A DNA stretch of 64,000 nucleotides from Brachycybe producta (GCA_036925085.1 JAUPFP010000022.1:247001-311000), one strand, 5' to 3'; counted from the stretch's first letter, positions 23,451-64,000 are shown. Numbers and translations: made by a program. Notes: generated by a model from the letters alone, not told the origin.

Positions 23451-24178
23451 CAGTGGCGTAGCCAGGATTTTTTTTATGGGGGGTCCAAAATTATTTTTTC
23501 AGAATAAAGCTAATCATGCACCAACTACAGTGTGCATGCCGCACCACACAGCCTAAACAACTTTCCATTGTATGCATCGCATTTAGCCCTTAAACCTTCG
23601 AAGGGCGGGTTAATAATATTCATTTATGCATCATATGAAATCAAATTGTGCAATGTCCGCTATAAGGTGGCATGCTGCAACATGCAAAACTGGCTTGTAG
23701 AAGCCAGAAGTCAAGAGTAATACCAAGAAGAACTTTTTCCTTATATGTGGCGACGGAAGGAACCAAGGGAATAACGCGCTCGTGTGACATTCAGACACCA
23801 CTCAGGTGTCTTCATTTGCCAGAACGTTCAATTGTATGGTGAAGCGTGAGCATTTAAGTTGTCTTCAAAAGTGGCAGCATTGTGGTGGTGCATATACATT
23901 ATATGGGCTGGGTCTCAGATGGAATGTTCCACATGTTAATTTGGGTGGCATGGCACTGCGCACTCTAGTTGGCGACTAGCTGAAAAGTCGCTTAGTTGAG
24001 CATCTAATATGGTGGTGGGACAAAATGAGTTCTGAAGGTATAGGTTAAGAGAAAAAGGGAGAGAAAGAAGAAAAAAACGAGAAAAAACTATCAAATATAA
24101 ACACAGCTCTTTTTGGCATGTATATAGTCTCGAGAGGGGTGTCCGGACCCCTGGACCACACCCTTGGCTATGCCACTG
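23451..24178. mobile_element. hAT-type DNA transposon, non-autonomous
   Basis: Terminal repeats CAGTGGCGTAGCCAGG and CCTTGGCTATGCCACTG are flanked by a perfect 8-bp duplication CTCAATAT (23443-23450 and 24179-24186). 728 bp, no transposase recognised. Confidence 0.88.
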
Positions 24179-24186
24179 CTCAATAT

Positions 24187-24824
24187 GTTTACAAAATACA
24201 TGTATGTCTCTGTAAAAAGTTTGAATGTTAAGTAAACTAGACTTGAACTTCAACAGTTGACTTTTACTGAATGTTTGTCTCTTGAGTAATTATTAGTATT
24301 TGTTAAATAATAAAAACCGAGTAACGGCCACGTTTATTAGGACATAAAAAAGTATGTGGCAACCTCTGTAATTTGACGTAACAATTGTTGAAAAGTGCAT
24401 GTGAAACGCAGTGTAAAAGAGGAGCTTTTTAAAAAAACTCAAGAAGTGGAGTTACTCAAATTGTGCAGCAAATGGAAAAAACCTGAATCATTTTAACATG
24501 TTAAAAGATATAATTAATTATTCTTGAAAAAAAGTTAAAGTTGTATATTGTAGGAAAAAAACAATATAACAATGATATAATCAGAGGGTGGAATAAAATG
24601 TTTTTATTATTGAAAAACATGTACATATATATGTACTCAAAATGGGCAAAATATGTATTAAAATATTTTTAAATTCCTAAATATTCTTTAATAAGCAAAT
24701 AGTCTGCTTAATACTTTTAATTCATTTATTTTAATTTTCTTAGAAAGTAAAAATGTTTTATCATCAGAATTATCATAAAATGTAGATGTTAGATAATTGA
24801 TAGTGAGAGACCACTTTACTACAA
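24187..24824. other. AT-rich stretch without a recognised gene
   Basis: No ORF, motif or structured repeat recognised between the hAT element and the TA-flanked MITE. Confidence 0.5.
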
Positions 24825-24826
24825 TA

Positions 24827-25271
24827 GGGACTTAGCGAAATTTCATACGAAATTAAGTTTCACGAAATTTATATATTTAAAATAAGTGATTTCGTTTTCG
24901 TTTCAATTTCGTTATTGTAGTTAGCGAAGCAACCCAAAAACGTAAATGAAATCATTCACCTTTTACGGCGATTTGTGTGGTAATTTTTGCCTAATTAATC
25001 GCCATTAAACTTAGATTTTTTAATTTTTATTGTTCTTTGCACTTAATATTCTTGCTATAATCGGAAATCTTTCATGTAGGGTTGGTTATTCTTTTTAAAA
25101 CGACGTCGTTTTCCATCGACAAAATCCAACTACGAAATAATTTTATAATTTCGTAAAGAAATGCCTCATTTCATACGAAATCTTTGTGTTGTAACGAAAT
25201 CAGCCGGAAATGACGTCAAAATAATGGATTTCGTAAATAAATTTATTTCGTACGAAATTTTGCTAAGTCCC
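24827..25271. mobile_element. MITE with TA target duplication
   Basis: gggacttagcgaaatttca...aaattttgctaagtccc, flanked by TA at 24825-24826 and 25272-25273, so probably Tc1/mariner-type. Confidence 0.78.
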
Positions 25272-25805
25272 TAATACTTCACAAGTTACTGTAAAAGACA
25301 AATTTTCTTTCAAATAGTAAATGGTTTTGTTAAATTTCATTAACAACTGGAAAACAGACATAAAATAACTTAACTTTCTTTGTCTTCTTTGTTTCTAACA
25401 TGTTGGGTCTCTCCTAACCTTATATAAAGTAACTAATGATTCATGAAATAACATTAAGATACTTGAAAAATTATAATTTTGTTAATTTCTTTCCAATTCA
25501 GTGATTAATAATGATTGTGATTGGTTTAAATATTTGAAATTTGAAAAAAAATATTTATATGTTTAAATTTCAATAAATATTTACAAAAATATGTGTATTT
25601 AAATATTTTCCAAAATATGTAAAATATGTATTTATAAATGTAGTTTATTCAATTCCTAACATTCTGAAGTGGATGGATATTAAATTTGAGCATGATAGCT
25701 GAATGTATTTGGAATATGTTTTTTTATAGAATTCCGCCCTCTGGATATAATGCATTTAAATTATGTCTTTAAATTCTGTCTTTCCTTCCTCCATTCCTTC
25801 CCTGT

Positions 25806-26077
25806 ATGTGTAATACTGTACAAACAAGGACAAAAACGTGTAAGCACGTCTCAATCCAAGAACTCAAACAATAGTAAGGACAGGCAAGGAAAGACAATAA
25901 GATAAAGTCGTTTCCCCCCGCCCCTTTTATGAGGATTGGCAACTTCTCATTGGTTTGCTTTGTGGTCTGACGTCATATGTTCTGCCCTTTTCAATTTCCA
26001 ATTGGTTGATATTTGGTCTGACCGTCATAAAAGGGAGAGGCTAACGACTGTATCTCTCTGTCTTTACATGCCTGTAA
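25806..26077. mobile_element. Diverged Helitron-related fragment with palindromic module
   Basis: Contains ctgtacaaacaaggacaaa and caatccaagaactc from the Helitron family, then a palindromic acaggcaa...catgcctgt module about 200 bp long. Confidence 0.55.
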
Positions 26078-26605
26078 CAATATTAAGGTGCTTATAAAAA
26101 AAATGCAAGCTGACAAGGCAAATTACTTCATGAAAACCGGACAGTCACACAAAATTAAACTAGATGCTCCTGTCCTGATGAAGCCAATGTTTGGACTCAA
26201 TTTTTAATCGTCATCAGGGCAACTGATAATAAAAAATGACGATTTAAATTTATCAAATAAAATAAAATAAAATTTAACAAAATATAAAGCCAACCTCATC
26301 AGGGAGAGATAAACTTTAAAATTGCACATAATTAAAAGGAATCAGTAAGTCAGTTTAAGACTACATTGTCAAATAAGAGAAAAAGTTATATACTGCAGCC
26401 TGATTGGTTGTTTGTTAGAAAGTTTCATAAAAAGTCTCTCAGAAGTTGAACATGTGCAACTCAATGAGCCGTAGTCTCAATACTAAATAACTGCAGGTGT
26501 TAAAAATTGCATCAAAGTTTGATCAAAAGTTGTTAGTGTGGCTTTAGATTTAAATTTGCAGAATTTATATTTACCTTCGACTCTTAACAACCCCCCCCCC
26601 CCCCA

Positions 26606-27085
26606 ACAACAAGATAAGAAATAATGAAATTGATTTTTATTTGAACTTTTATTTACATAATATATAATATTGATAAAAAAGTGATGCAAAAAGAGAAGTA
26701 AGAAATATATTTATAGATTATAATGTCTTAATTATAATTAAGATGAACGATTTGAAAGTGCGGATTTTAGAAATATATTAATATTACAGTATAAAGAAAA
26801 TTAGAAAAGGGAAGAAGAAAACAAAACAAACCAAGATATATGGCACATTTTAAAACAAGAGAAGTTCTAATTAATTAATTGAAAGAGACAGAAGAAATTA
26901 ATTAGCTTAATATTCATAAATAATAATAATAGTAATAAAAAATAATAGAAAGTGCAGCTCTCTCCATCAATCATCGAATTGATTGTCTCAACAAACAAAA
27001 AGAAGACTAGAATTACAGAGAAGTAAATAAATGTTTATAAATTGAATCATCATTTATATATAATTATTATTATTATGAAGATTTT
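26606..27085. repeat. AT-rich dispersed duplicate, copy 2
   Basis: Partner of 1099-1560; continues past the point where the Helitron sits in copy 1. Confidence 0.88.
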
Positions 27086-28085
27086 TATTAAATTATTATT
27101 TAATATAAGAAGAAAAAAAGGAATTATGTATCAAAAAAAGAAGATTCCTTAATAATTAATTTTCAATGCATAGTTATATATAGTGAAAAGTAAAACATTT
27201 TAACGATGCTGATTGGATAAGAAGAAACAAAACAAAAAGGTTCATAATTGAGAATGAGCAATGAAGAAAATTCTAGTTTTCTTCTTCTTTTTCTAAACTG
27301 GATTTCAGTTTGGAAGAAAACAAGAGATAATTATAATCAATTATAATTATTTAATTATAATCAATTATAATTATTTAAAAGCAAATATTTAAAGTGGATT
27401 TTAAAGTGTAAACGGTCCTCGAACTCTTGTTACATTCTATCTTTCAGGAGCAACATTAAGAGAAATTGAATGTATTTTAGAAACTAGAAAGAGTAGCTTA
27501 ATCACAAACTGGGATTTGGTCTTTCCAGGTGTGATTGTCCGGACGGGCAGCACCCAGCGCCCAAATGCTGTCTTCGCATAATAAAGAAACTACTGTAGAA
27601 GTGTATTTTCGTGTTGATATCTTTCAAAATCAGCTTTTTATGTCAGTTTAAAAAATGACCAAACTTAAAGCAGACAAATTTTTTTTTGTTAATTTTAAGA
27701 TTTGAAAGATATCAACATGAAAAATACCCTTCTAGTTTATAAAACAGTCTAGTTTTCCTTAATTTTGCTCCAGAAAAACAGAATAAATCAGTTAAACAGA
27801 TTTTACAGATTCTACATTTTCTCAGATCTGCAGGAGAATTTAACTATTCAGACGCCATAATGATTGTTAACAAAAAGCTAAATGAAAAAAAACATTAAGG
27901 GACGGTTCACACATACAGATAATTAAACAAAAAATAGAAATTAGACAATAAAAAACCTGAATATTGACATTACCGTGAAAAAACGTTTAATATAATCTTT
28001 ACCCATTCTAGTTTTGAAAACAATTGCAATTTATTCGTAATGTTGTTTCTAAAAAAAACGTTCGCTTGACGTTATTGCGTCCATA
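27086..28085. other. AT-rich stretch with hairpin MITE debris
   Basis: Contains attataatcaattataatta inverted units near 27340 and a diverged GATATC hairpin (27590-27760). No gene seen. Confidence 0.5.
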
Positions 28086-28564
28086 TTTTCCAAAAAACGT
28101 CTATGGAGCATAGCATTAGCGACTGCAGTGGCGCCATCCAGGGGGAGAAAAGCAAAATAGATTATTCACCTAACTTCCAAACTGAACCTCATCCAATTAT
28201 TCAAATCAGAATAAATTCCTGTTTTTTTTTTTTTCTTCATTGGAATTTTTTTTTCTGCATGTGTGAACCATCTCTTGAGTTAACAAGATAGAAAGGGATT
28301 AATAATTATTAATCTAAATAAATAAAAACCGAAATGCCAATGATGCATCAAATTGAAATTGATCCGATTATCAGATGCGATTCGAAGAAAGAAATTTAAT
28401 AATTTCAAAAAATGGAGTAGCAAAGAAAAATTTTATTTTTATTAATAAAAAATGTAGACAAATAGAAAAAAGTCTCAAAAATAACCAAACACACAAAAAC
28501 ACATTCAAATAGAAAAGAAATTCGTTTGATTTTATCGAAAAATCCCTCGAAAAACTCTGAAAAT

Positions 28565-28800
28565 TCGAAATATTATGAGAAAAAAAAAAGAAAAGCTTCG
28601 CATTTTTTTTTTTTTTTTTGCATATCTCAACGAGGTCCAAATATTTAAACTTCAACTTGAACTCTCTGTGGAGGGTTCCAACATTGAAAAATCTTTGTAC
28701 ACATGACATTGGAACCCCTTCTTCAAAGAAGGTGTTCAACAGGTTGGACAATTCTAACTGGGTTGGAATTGGAGGCTAGCAGTGACGTGAAGGTGGAGGT
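28565..28800. repeat. Dispersed repeat, second copy
   Basis: Same family as 4616-4870, with a longer T tract. Confidence 0.7.
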
Positions 28801-29370
28801 TGCGAAAAAAAAAAATACAACCAAATGAGCTGTTAAATAGCTTTGGAGCGGAATGGAGCGCAAATAAAGAATTTACATATTTCGTAAAGAATGGATTGAA
28901 ATATTAGCAGTGTTTTCATCTAGCTTCTTTTTTTTGCGCTCCATTCCGCTACAATTGTATGTATGCTATTTAATATTTAGCCACACGTTTGTTTATACTT
29001 TTTTTTCTCTAAAGCCCTATCACTGCTAGCCTCCGACTCCAACCCTTGGCGTCATTCAAGTTAGAATCGTCTCAGCTGGATACAGCCGTTTAGAGAGTTC
29101 AAGTTGAAGTTCAAGTGCGATTCGCCTACTAAAACGTTTGAGCCACTAGAGAGCAAGAAAGATACTGAACACTTATTTAAGGCAGAAAGAGAGGAAAAAA
29201 CGTTTCTTTGAAGACGGACACACTGGTCAAGGTGTGTATTTTTAAGGGTCAACCTTTGACCATTTGATTCCAACCAATAGCAGATCAGTATTTTTAAATT
29301 GACCTTGAAACTCTTCTTGTTTTTGAGTCTTTGACTCCCGTAGTTCACTTTTGAAAGTGGAAGGGGGGGG

Positions 29371-57007
<27,637 letters not shown>

Positions 57008-57340
57008 CTGGAAACAACAACAACAACAAAAAAACAATGTATTAAATTTCAAATGAAATGGAGCTGAAGTTGAAAATGGCTAACTGATGATGCAAAAAAA
57101 AAAAACCTGTAAAGAAAATAAACGTGCAACACGTTGTTAAAATATTGACACAAGCGAACTAGAAAATCGTGATACAAGACAGAGAGAGAATTCGGTTTCA
57201 GTAAACTTTAAAGATTTTTATTGATTTTTGTTTCTTTTGATACTTCTGACATTTTAAGAGTAACTTTGAAGTTGCTTTTAAGAGAGCAATGCATATGTCA
57301 GTCTGAGCTTCAAATAGAATTTTACTCTTACATTACTCCG

Positions 57341-57658
57341 ACGTCACACGGACCACTTTGTATATCGCCACCGAAAGTATTGCCACGAACCTAGCAGCGA
57401 AGTGGTTGATGTGGCTTGCTTCACACGGACCACCACTGAAAACAATGGCCCGCTCTTAAGTGTGCGCCACCTTGATTATCGCTGACACACAGGGTGTTGC
57501 TGCTATGTACTGCTATGTTGCTGCTACTTGTAGTGGCATACAAAATAAAACGGTGGCCGTGGCTCGTGTGAACACTCACTATGTACTAGTTAGTAGTCAT
57601 TGGTCTGCTAAAACGGAAACTTTATGTGGCGTCACCAAAGTGGCTCGTGTGACGCAGG
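57341..57658. mobile_element. GTCACACGGACCACTTTG MITE upstream of CaMKK exon 1
   Basis: ccgacgtcacacggaccac...gtggctcgtgtgacgcagg terminal repeats with an inner copy of the arm near 57420. Confidence 0.65.
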
Positions 57659-57669
57659 CTTTAGGGTTG

Positions 57670-58340
57670 GAACACACAGACCAAAAATGAAGTCGCGTTG
57701 TCGCCAAACCCGACCACTTCGAATCTTTTCGAAAAAGTTGCTGTCAAGAGAGCAAGAAGTTTTTCAAAGCAGTTGAATAGACAAGTTGCTCCTGCTAGAG
57801 CTAAAATTGCTATTAAGGTCAGGCGCAAATTAAGCAACTGTTACTGGTGACACTACACTAGCGCCGCCACTGCATTTTCAGGCACCCAATTGGTAGTTGG
57901 CAACAGTATAGTTAAGTGGATGCTGTTTCTGCTCAGTATGGCGAACAGAAGGGAGCAAGCAACCACTTTCTTGTCACGGGATCATGATTTGGTTGCTGTT
58001 TCCTCGCTCGTTTGGTTCCCTAATTGGCGACCCGGTCTAAATGTTTCTGTTGCTAATCAAGGAATGTGCCATTTTGTTGTTTGTAAACTTTAAAAGGAAA
58101 AATGGCAACAAGTGGGGACTTTCCTCGAATGTTTTAACTTTTTAGTGTGGACAGCGGCCCACTTAGTCTCGCTTTGTTGACGTGTTTCATTTGGAGTATT
58201 TGTCTTTGTAAAGATTGCCAAACATTTGTTGTCTGTATGTGTACACAGTGTTTGAAAGTTGCTTTGTGACAGCAACATGTGTCTCCTGTGTGAACACAAT
58301 GTTTCCTCTTGTTGCTTGCTACATGTTTCCTGTTTATGGA
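57670..58340. other. Upstream of CaMKK exon 1, no exon recognised
   Basis: Starts gttggaacacacagacc and ends near cctgtgtgaacac, possibly a further inverted-repeat element. Any 5' CaMKK exon or promoter would lie here or beyond; I could not identify it. Confidence 0.35.
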
Positions 58341-58369
58341 AACATCTGGTGAACAGGAAAACAGACTAA

Positions 58370-58760
58370 TATTTTTTGGTCATTTGTACCTAGGGTCATT
58401 CGACAATGGGGGAATTAATAGAACTTGACGATGGAGTGGGGAAATTGTCGTTGGTGTCACAGCCCGGTCACTACAATAAGGTCAACGCTAATGGACAAAG
58501 GAAGAAATCAAGTTGCCAGTTGTGATTGCAAAGAGGGGCTTTTCTTCTTTTTCTGAGCGTTTTAATGGGATACAGAAAGTGATGGAGGTAGGTTAATGTT
58601 TTCTTGTTTGTAAGATATGTTTTTATTGTTCTTTGGATGTGTGCGCCCCCTATAGGCACATCCGCGACGCTACCAGAGCCTTTCAATAGATTATTTTGAC
58701 AAAGCATTTCTTATACAGTTCTGTAATAAACTGTTCCTGTGCCATAGGCCCTTTAAGTGC
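58370..58760 (+). mobile_element. Diverged 3' fragment(s) of the CR1/L2-like retrotransposon
   Basis: ggtcatttgtacctaggg-cattcgacaatg near 58378 and tgtgccataggcccttta near 58738 match the 3' region of the element at 2100-4157. The middle differs. Confidence 0.65.
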
Positions 58761-59087
58761 GGCCGCACAGCAAGCTGTTTACCTGGACGGGTATAGTGGG
58801 TGGCGAGTCGCCAAGTAACCCGCGAGGTACGTTTCCATCACATTCAGCCAGATGGAGCCAGCCGCAGCCCCCTCCAACCTACCCACAACCAGTCTAGCGA
58901 GTTGCCAGGCATGTAGTGATGGAATCGGTTGTGTTTGGATAATTTGTTTGAGCTAGCTACCACGCGTTCATTTATGGTGGAGCTGCTGATCTCAGCCTGA
59001 AACCTAGGTTATTCGACCGTGCAGTCTGGCCAGAGTATATTCACCCTGTACCCACTAGCCTCCACCCTCTAGCCTCCAAGCTACCCA

Positions 59088-59380
59088 CTTAGAGGTGGCA
59101 ACGAATAGAACCCCGAACTTTTTCTAGTCGGTTCGCGATTTTTTTGAAACCGATTCTGATCAGTTCGTGGATCTTGACGACCTGGTTCGAACCGGTTCCC
59201 AATATGCATTAGCAGATTTGCGTAGCACATTAGTTAGAGGTGGCGAAGTATCGATCCGTAACGAATCTACTCGGTTCGGAAGCAGTTCTTATCAGTTTGA
59301 CCTATACTGGCGAACGGGTTCTATCAGTTCGAGTAATTGGCGAACCGGTTCTGAATTCCGTTGACATCTCTATACCCACT
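59088..59380. mobile_element. GGTTCGAACCGGTTC inverted-repeat MITEs
   Basis: Two units rich in cggttc/gaaccg motifs, with agaggtggcaacg at the left and gttgacatctctata at the right; a short relative is at 51325-51450 in CaMKK intron 2. Confidence 0.65.
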
Positions 59381-59462
59381 ACTCACCTGTAGTGTTGCCT
59401 TAGGTTTGGGGACAGGCATCTGTCAACAGCTTCAGAATTTCTTTGGCCCCGTCCAACACGAA

Positions 59463-59670
59463 AGTGTTGTTCCTAGACAGGCATCTCTACCCAGCACTAA
59501 CTATTCGTTTGCCCCGCCCTTTTAATGAGCGTCAGACCAAATATCAACCAATTAGAAATGAAAAGGGCGGGGCATGTGACATCAGACCCAGTAACAAACC
59601 AATTAGAAATGGATGACGCTCATAAAAGGGCGGAGCCAAAGAAAATCTGAAGCTGTCTACAGATGGCTGT
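59463..59670. mobile_element. Palindromic MITE, diverged relative
   Basis: Shares the cataaaagggcgg and accaattagaaat arms with the Helitron module; arms are longer and less perfect. A similar broken copy is at 60305-60480. Confidence 0.6.
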
Positions 59671-60533
59671 GTTTTGGGTTGCTTGCAAAGTAAATCATTA
59701 AAATTCAAAATCATCTTGGATCCAAATTTTAGCCAAAACTTTGAGCGATTTTCAGAGCAAAAAAAAAGTTTTTCTCAGGAAGGAAAAAAAAAACTAACTT
59801 AGGTTGTTTTAAAAGCAACCATCCTAATATAATACAGTTGCCTGTCAATTGTGACAAGTATGTCATATTATAAATTTTTTCGCTGAGGCTTTTTTTTTTC
59901 TGCTTAAATTATTGATAAAAGCGTAAATTGCCCCGATGGTTTTACATGTGAATATCAACACATTTCTTCCGCCGCGCCCCCTCCCAGTCCATTATCTTCT
60001 TATGTGTTTTGTTGTTTTCTTTGATCTGATCTTAAGAAAAACTTAAGTTATTTTTTTTTTCTTCAAAGACGTTCAATCATAATTTGTTATCTTATGTGGT
60101 TGTAATGGAAACTGCTGCTATGTTTCACATTAACTAAACGTATAGAAGAACGAAAAAACCATATTGAGGTTCTCTTATTGGTACAGAATTCATTCAATCG
60201 CCAACAATGCACAAAAATAACAATGTTAATGGAAATAAACTACAAGGCCCAAATTCAAGATGGAAACTAGGGACTTAACGCACAGAATAAGGAGAATACA
60301 CAGAAGACAGGCGTTTGGACCCAGCACGAGAAATTCGTTTGCCTCCCGTCCTTTTATGAGTGTCAGACAAAATATCAACCTATTAGAAATTGCCATTCCT
60401 CGTAAAAGGACGGGGGGGGGGGGGCATATGACATTAGACCAAGTAGCAAACTAATTAGAAATTGCCGTTCTCCTTAAGGGGGCTTTTTGAAATTAAAAAC
60501 GTCTTTGCTTTATGAAACTTCAACTTTTGAACA

Positions 60534-60745
60534 CACAGGCAATTAGAAATAGGGACAAACAGAAGTTGGCTCCGCCCTTTTTATGACGACTGGCAACTTC
60601 TAATTGGTTTGTTGTGTGGTTTGATGTTGAAAAGGGCGGAGCATGTGATGTCAGACTACATAACCAACCAATTAGAAGTTGCCAGTTGTCATGACAAGGG
60701 CGGAGCCAACTGAAGTTGTCCCCTATTTCTAACTACCTGTTAGAT
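60534..60745. mobile_element. Palindromic hAT-type MITE
   Basis: acaggcaattagaaat on the left, atttctaactacctgt on the right, with the cggagc-catgtgatgtcag centre of the family. Confidence 0.75.
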
Positions 60746-60905
60746 ATGTTGGTGAACTTCGTCATGTGTGTTCAATCCTTTGCAGTGGGAATTTCTTTCA
60801 AATATATTTCAGAAGGTGGCAGTGGACAAACAAACAAATTAGGAAGTTAAATATAAAAGCGAGTAATAATAATAAAAAATCCAAGATGCATAACTTTGCA
60901 AGGTG

Positions 60906-61374
60906 TAACTTCATTCAAACACAATGTCTAATTATTCTTATGATGCTGGACTCCGTCCAGCTTCGAGGTGGATCTGGTCCCACAACTGTTTTGCCTACTG
61001 TCCTCTCGAGGGTACCTCGCGTGCTTATTTTATTACTCTGGCCCTTGGGAGGGGCCACTCGTGACCAGCGGCAATCTCTGGTCCCAAAATATTTCCTTTT
61101 TTGGAATTCATTTCTCCGAAATATGCAAATGATTTCGTAGAAGTTATTCGGGCCTGTCCAGTGTCACTGGACATGAGGAAAAGTGATTTCCTCTTCTGAA
61201 TTGCATCCATATGTGCCGATGAAAAGTAAACTTTTTTCGTATTTCGGACACTTGTCTTTATTGGCCACCTTTCCGATCAAAGAAAGGGGTGGTCAAACTT
61301 CAGAAGACCTAGTAGCGACATCCCGCACACGTGTGCACCGACACATGTGCAGGGGGTGTTACACAATCAATTAG
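60906..61374. mobile_element. Possible solo LTR
   Basis: TGTAAC at the left and GTTACA at the right with ggggg next to the right end; about 470 bp. No target duplication seen, so tentative. The ORFs inside are not conserved. Confidence 0.35.
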
Positions 61375-62210
61375 TCCAATTTTGTGAGAAATTAGTATAT
61401 AAAGTAAATGTAAACTAATGCAATTATCTTGTGTTTGATTTCAATTAAATGTTACAACTTTTCAATACATTTCACAACGTTTCATAAATTTCATGAAATA
61501 TTTCAACAAAATAAATTTCATGAAATTTTGCTCATCACTAGTTGAAACCCTGTTCTGAGGGTTCACATGTAGAAGTTCTAAAGCTTGAGTTTAATTCGGT
61601 AATTGTAGGCCTATCAAAAAAAAAAGGCTAAATAGGCCTACTTCTTTGTGTTAAAGTGAATTAGAGTAGAATGGAAAAAAAGTTGATCCAATTTTTGTCT
61701 CTTCTTAATCCGCATTTAAAAAGGAAATTATAAATGAGATTATTGTAAATAATCTTTCTTTTTCTTTCTTCTTCCCGTTTTTTTTTTTTTTTTTTTTTTT
61801 TTTGCTAAAATGACGTTTAAATCTTTTCTTTTAAGAGAAAAGAATTTTTTTCTTTTCTTTAAATCCTCATGAAATTGAATGTTTGTTTTTTTTGGTCTAA
61901 AATCGTTAAAAAATGTATTTTTTCGCCATTTTTGTTCATATTTGTTGTGGATTATTAGGGTTTTTTACGTTGAGGATTTTTTAAGAGATGAAAAAAATCT
62001 CATGTATTTATTTTTCTGGCAATACTTTGTCTAATTGGATAAAAATTGGATTCGTGGAAACTTGACTTTGGTTTTCACAAACTCCTTTTCTTGATCATTA
62101 GTTTGGTTGGGATTCTCAGATTGTTATTACAGTAGTAGATGGTACACTGTAGTAGTCTTTTGTAGATTGCCTACAAAGATTTGCTTTATTCAATCAAAAA
62201 TAGACTGTTT
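61375..62210. other. AT-rich stretch without a recognised gene
   Basis: Homopolymer T tracts (61778-61803) and cttttct runs only. Confidence 0.5.
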
Positions 62211-62269
62211 AGAGGCTATAATCGAAGAGAACTTTTGGTTGGGTCTAGTTTCTAGTTTAGCTTACTGTT

Positions 62270-62880
62270 CAGTTTAGTTTTTTATTTTTTTTTTATAACT
62301 TTGTCAAGTTTAGCTTAGCTCTTACCTCTTATTTTTACAATTTTGTCCAGTTTAGCCGTTGTCCCAGCTTTATTACAATTTAGCTGTTTTCTAGTTTTCG
62401 CTCTTATTAAGTTCAGCTTCTGTTCAATTTAGTTTTTATTTTGTTCGCAACTTTATCCAGCTTAGCTGTTCCGTTTAGCTTCTGTGCAATTTAGGTGTTT
62501 TCTAGTTTAGCTCTTATTAAGTTCAGCTTATTGTTTAGTTTATTTGTTTTTACAACTTTGTTCAGCTTAACTGTTGTTCCGTTCAGCTTTTGCCAAATTT
62601 AGCTGTTGTAAAATTTTAGTTTTTGTCACATTTAGCTCTTATTTTTACAATTTTGTCCAGTTTAGCTGTTGTCCCGTTTCAGCTTTATTCCAATTTAGCT
62701 GTTTTAGCTTTTATTAAGTTCACCTTGTTTAATTTAGCTTTTATTTTGTTCGCAACTTTATCCAGCTTAGCTGTTCTCCCGTTTCAGCTTTTGCCAAATT
62801 TCCAGTTTAGCTGTTCACTATTTTTAGAAGTTTTCCACTTTAGCAATTATTCCGTTTAGCTTTTCTGTTGTTTTTAGCTG
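62270..62880. repeat. Degenerate TTTAGCTgtt minisatellite
   Basis: About 600 bp of imperfect units around agtttagctgttgtccag and ttattaagttcagctt, with 20-40 bp spacing. The ORF at 62623-62859 is a by-product. Confidence 0.8.
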
Positions 62881-63185
62881 GTGTGAATCATCTTTCTATG
62901 AATTTATCTACTGTTATATTTTTTTCTATCTTAATAGATAAAAGCAAATGGCTTTTTTGTGGCGTTGTTTTTACGATTGTTGTGTCATTTGAAGGGGGAG
63001 GGGGAGGTGGTGTATGTTAGGGGGGGTGGGTGTATCTTAATTAATTCTCGATTTCTATTGAAATCTAACCTTTTGTTGTTGTTGTTTGTATCAACAACTT
63101 AATTAAGATCACTTTTTATAACTCAATTGCAGCTAGCAGGGTCGTAAAACGACGTTTTTTTTTAAAAAAATCTTTCTCTCTGTTT

Positions 63186-63525
63186 AAGAATGCAAGTAGA
63201 TCATTTATTTTATCCCTGTATAGCGTTAGATGGCGCCACTAGCCCTCCTCCCATAGAAATGTACTGACACTCTACAACTCTTGATTCACCTTCCTTTTTT
63301 TCACGTGGCAAACATTTAATTACATCATCGCTATTTCTTACACGTGCTCTCTCTTCATTTATAATTATGTTCTGGGTTAAGTTTGCCCACGTGCTGATAA
63401 TTAAGGTTGTTTTGGACGTGGCTTTTAGAGCTAAAAAATTGCATTCTATTTGAACTAATTGGCGACGAGTGTAGTTTGCCACCCTATGGAGGTTGCAGGC
63501 GCCATCTACCGTGCATTTACGCAAG
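63186..63525. repeat. Dispersed repeat, inverse copy
   Basis: Partner of 44520-44935 in opposite orientation; outside the gene. Confidence 0.75.
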
Positions 63526-63552
63526 TATCCCTTTTAACATCTGGTTTGTCTT

Positions 63553-63882
63553 ACTTATTTCAATTATACCTTGTATACACATGAGTTAAATGAATTCAAA
63601 TTAAATGTGTTTAGGTGAATTTATACGGAATCCAGTTAAGGACATGAACACCAAATAAAAATTGACTTTATTAAATAATATTTTAAATTGAAATACGTAA
63701 TCAATATTTTGTCAATAGTTTATATATTTATATTTAAGTATTAACTCAATATTTTTCAGATTATTAACTGAATTAAATTGAATTCGACATATTGTCTGTT
63801 TGTCCTTTACAGGCCTCTGTAGAACACATTTATTATTGAAATGTATTTAAATAATCAGGTGTGTGTGTACTAGGTATTAGAG
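63553..63882. mobile_element. ATACCTAGTACACAC MITE, inverted copy
   Basis: Reverse orientation copy; ends in gtgtactaggtatt. Confidence 0.8.
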
Positions 63883-64000
63883 GGAAAAAATAAATTGGTT
63901 TTCAGTTTAAGTAACAAAAAAAGGTTAAAATCACTTTAAAAAAAAAAAAAGTGTCTTAATTTAAAAAAAAATTGAGGGTGACATTCTGGGAAACCGCAGA

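Noticed and set aside
28371-28751. 126-residue Phe/Lys-rich ORF
   Set aside because: Composition driven by A/T homopolymers over a dispersed repeat.
60766-61140. 124-residue ORF
   Set aside because: Crosses the left edge of a possible LTR and matches no family I know.

Overview
This is animal nuclear DNA: genes are split by GT-AG introns, most of the window is transposon-derived, and microsatellites are long. The CaMKK tail, the defensin-like peptides and the tick-like look of the reverse transcriptase suggest an arthropod, possibly a chelicerate; that is inference. There are no bacterial-style operons, and I recognise no tRNA or rRNA gene.

The backbone gene is a calcium/calmodulin-dependent protein kinase kinase (CaMKK) on the minus strand, from 57007 down to the stop at 29371. 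I could place 14 coding exons, including a 22-nt microexon, and all splice phases agree. The frame runs 719 residues from the first visible Met, with every protein kinase landmark and the CaMKK calmodulin-binding segment. The first exon seen opens at a splice acceptor, so a 5' exon may lie upstream.

The most interesting content is three small two-exon genes for secreted cysteine-stabilised alpha-beta (CS-alpha-beta, defensin-like) peptides. Two are minus-strand paralogues (7382-8553 and 17322-18448), one in each unit of a roughly 7-8 kb tandem segmental duplication (about 5.64-13.65 kb and 15.77-22.79 kb). Their flanks, introns and signal peptides are close to identical, but the mature peptides differ at about half their positions. 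The third (38343-40314, plus strand) is nested antisense inside a CaMKK intron. Just past duplicate unit 1 (14.0-14.3 kb) lies a broken copy of CaMKK exon 13 with its intron flanks, so sequence has been exchanged between the peptide region and the kinase locus.

The rest is layered mobile DNA. It holds a non-autonomous Helitron family (TC...hairpin...CTAG), a CR1/L2-like non-LTR retrotransposon nested inside one Helitron, and a deletion-derived mariner with a lost catalytic Asp and a paralogous empty site. It also holds hAT elements with perfect 8-bp target duplications, many inverted-repeat MITEs (one inserted in its own relative), possible LTR fragments, TTTAGGGCAA minisatellites and large AT microsatellites.

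Layout: 0-5 kb Helitrons and retrotransposon; 5.6-23 kb duplicated peptide-gene units; 23-29 kb repeats; 29.4-57 kb CaMKK with repeat-filled introns and the nested peptide gene; 57-64 kb MITEs, possible LTR sequence and a degenerate minisatellite.
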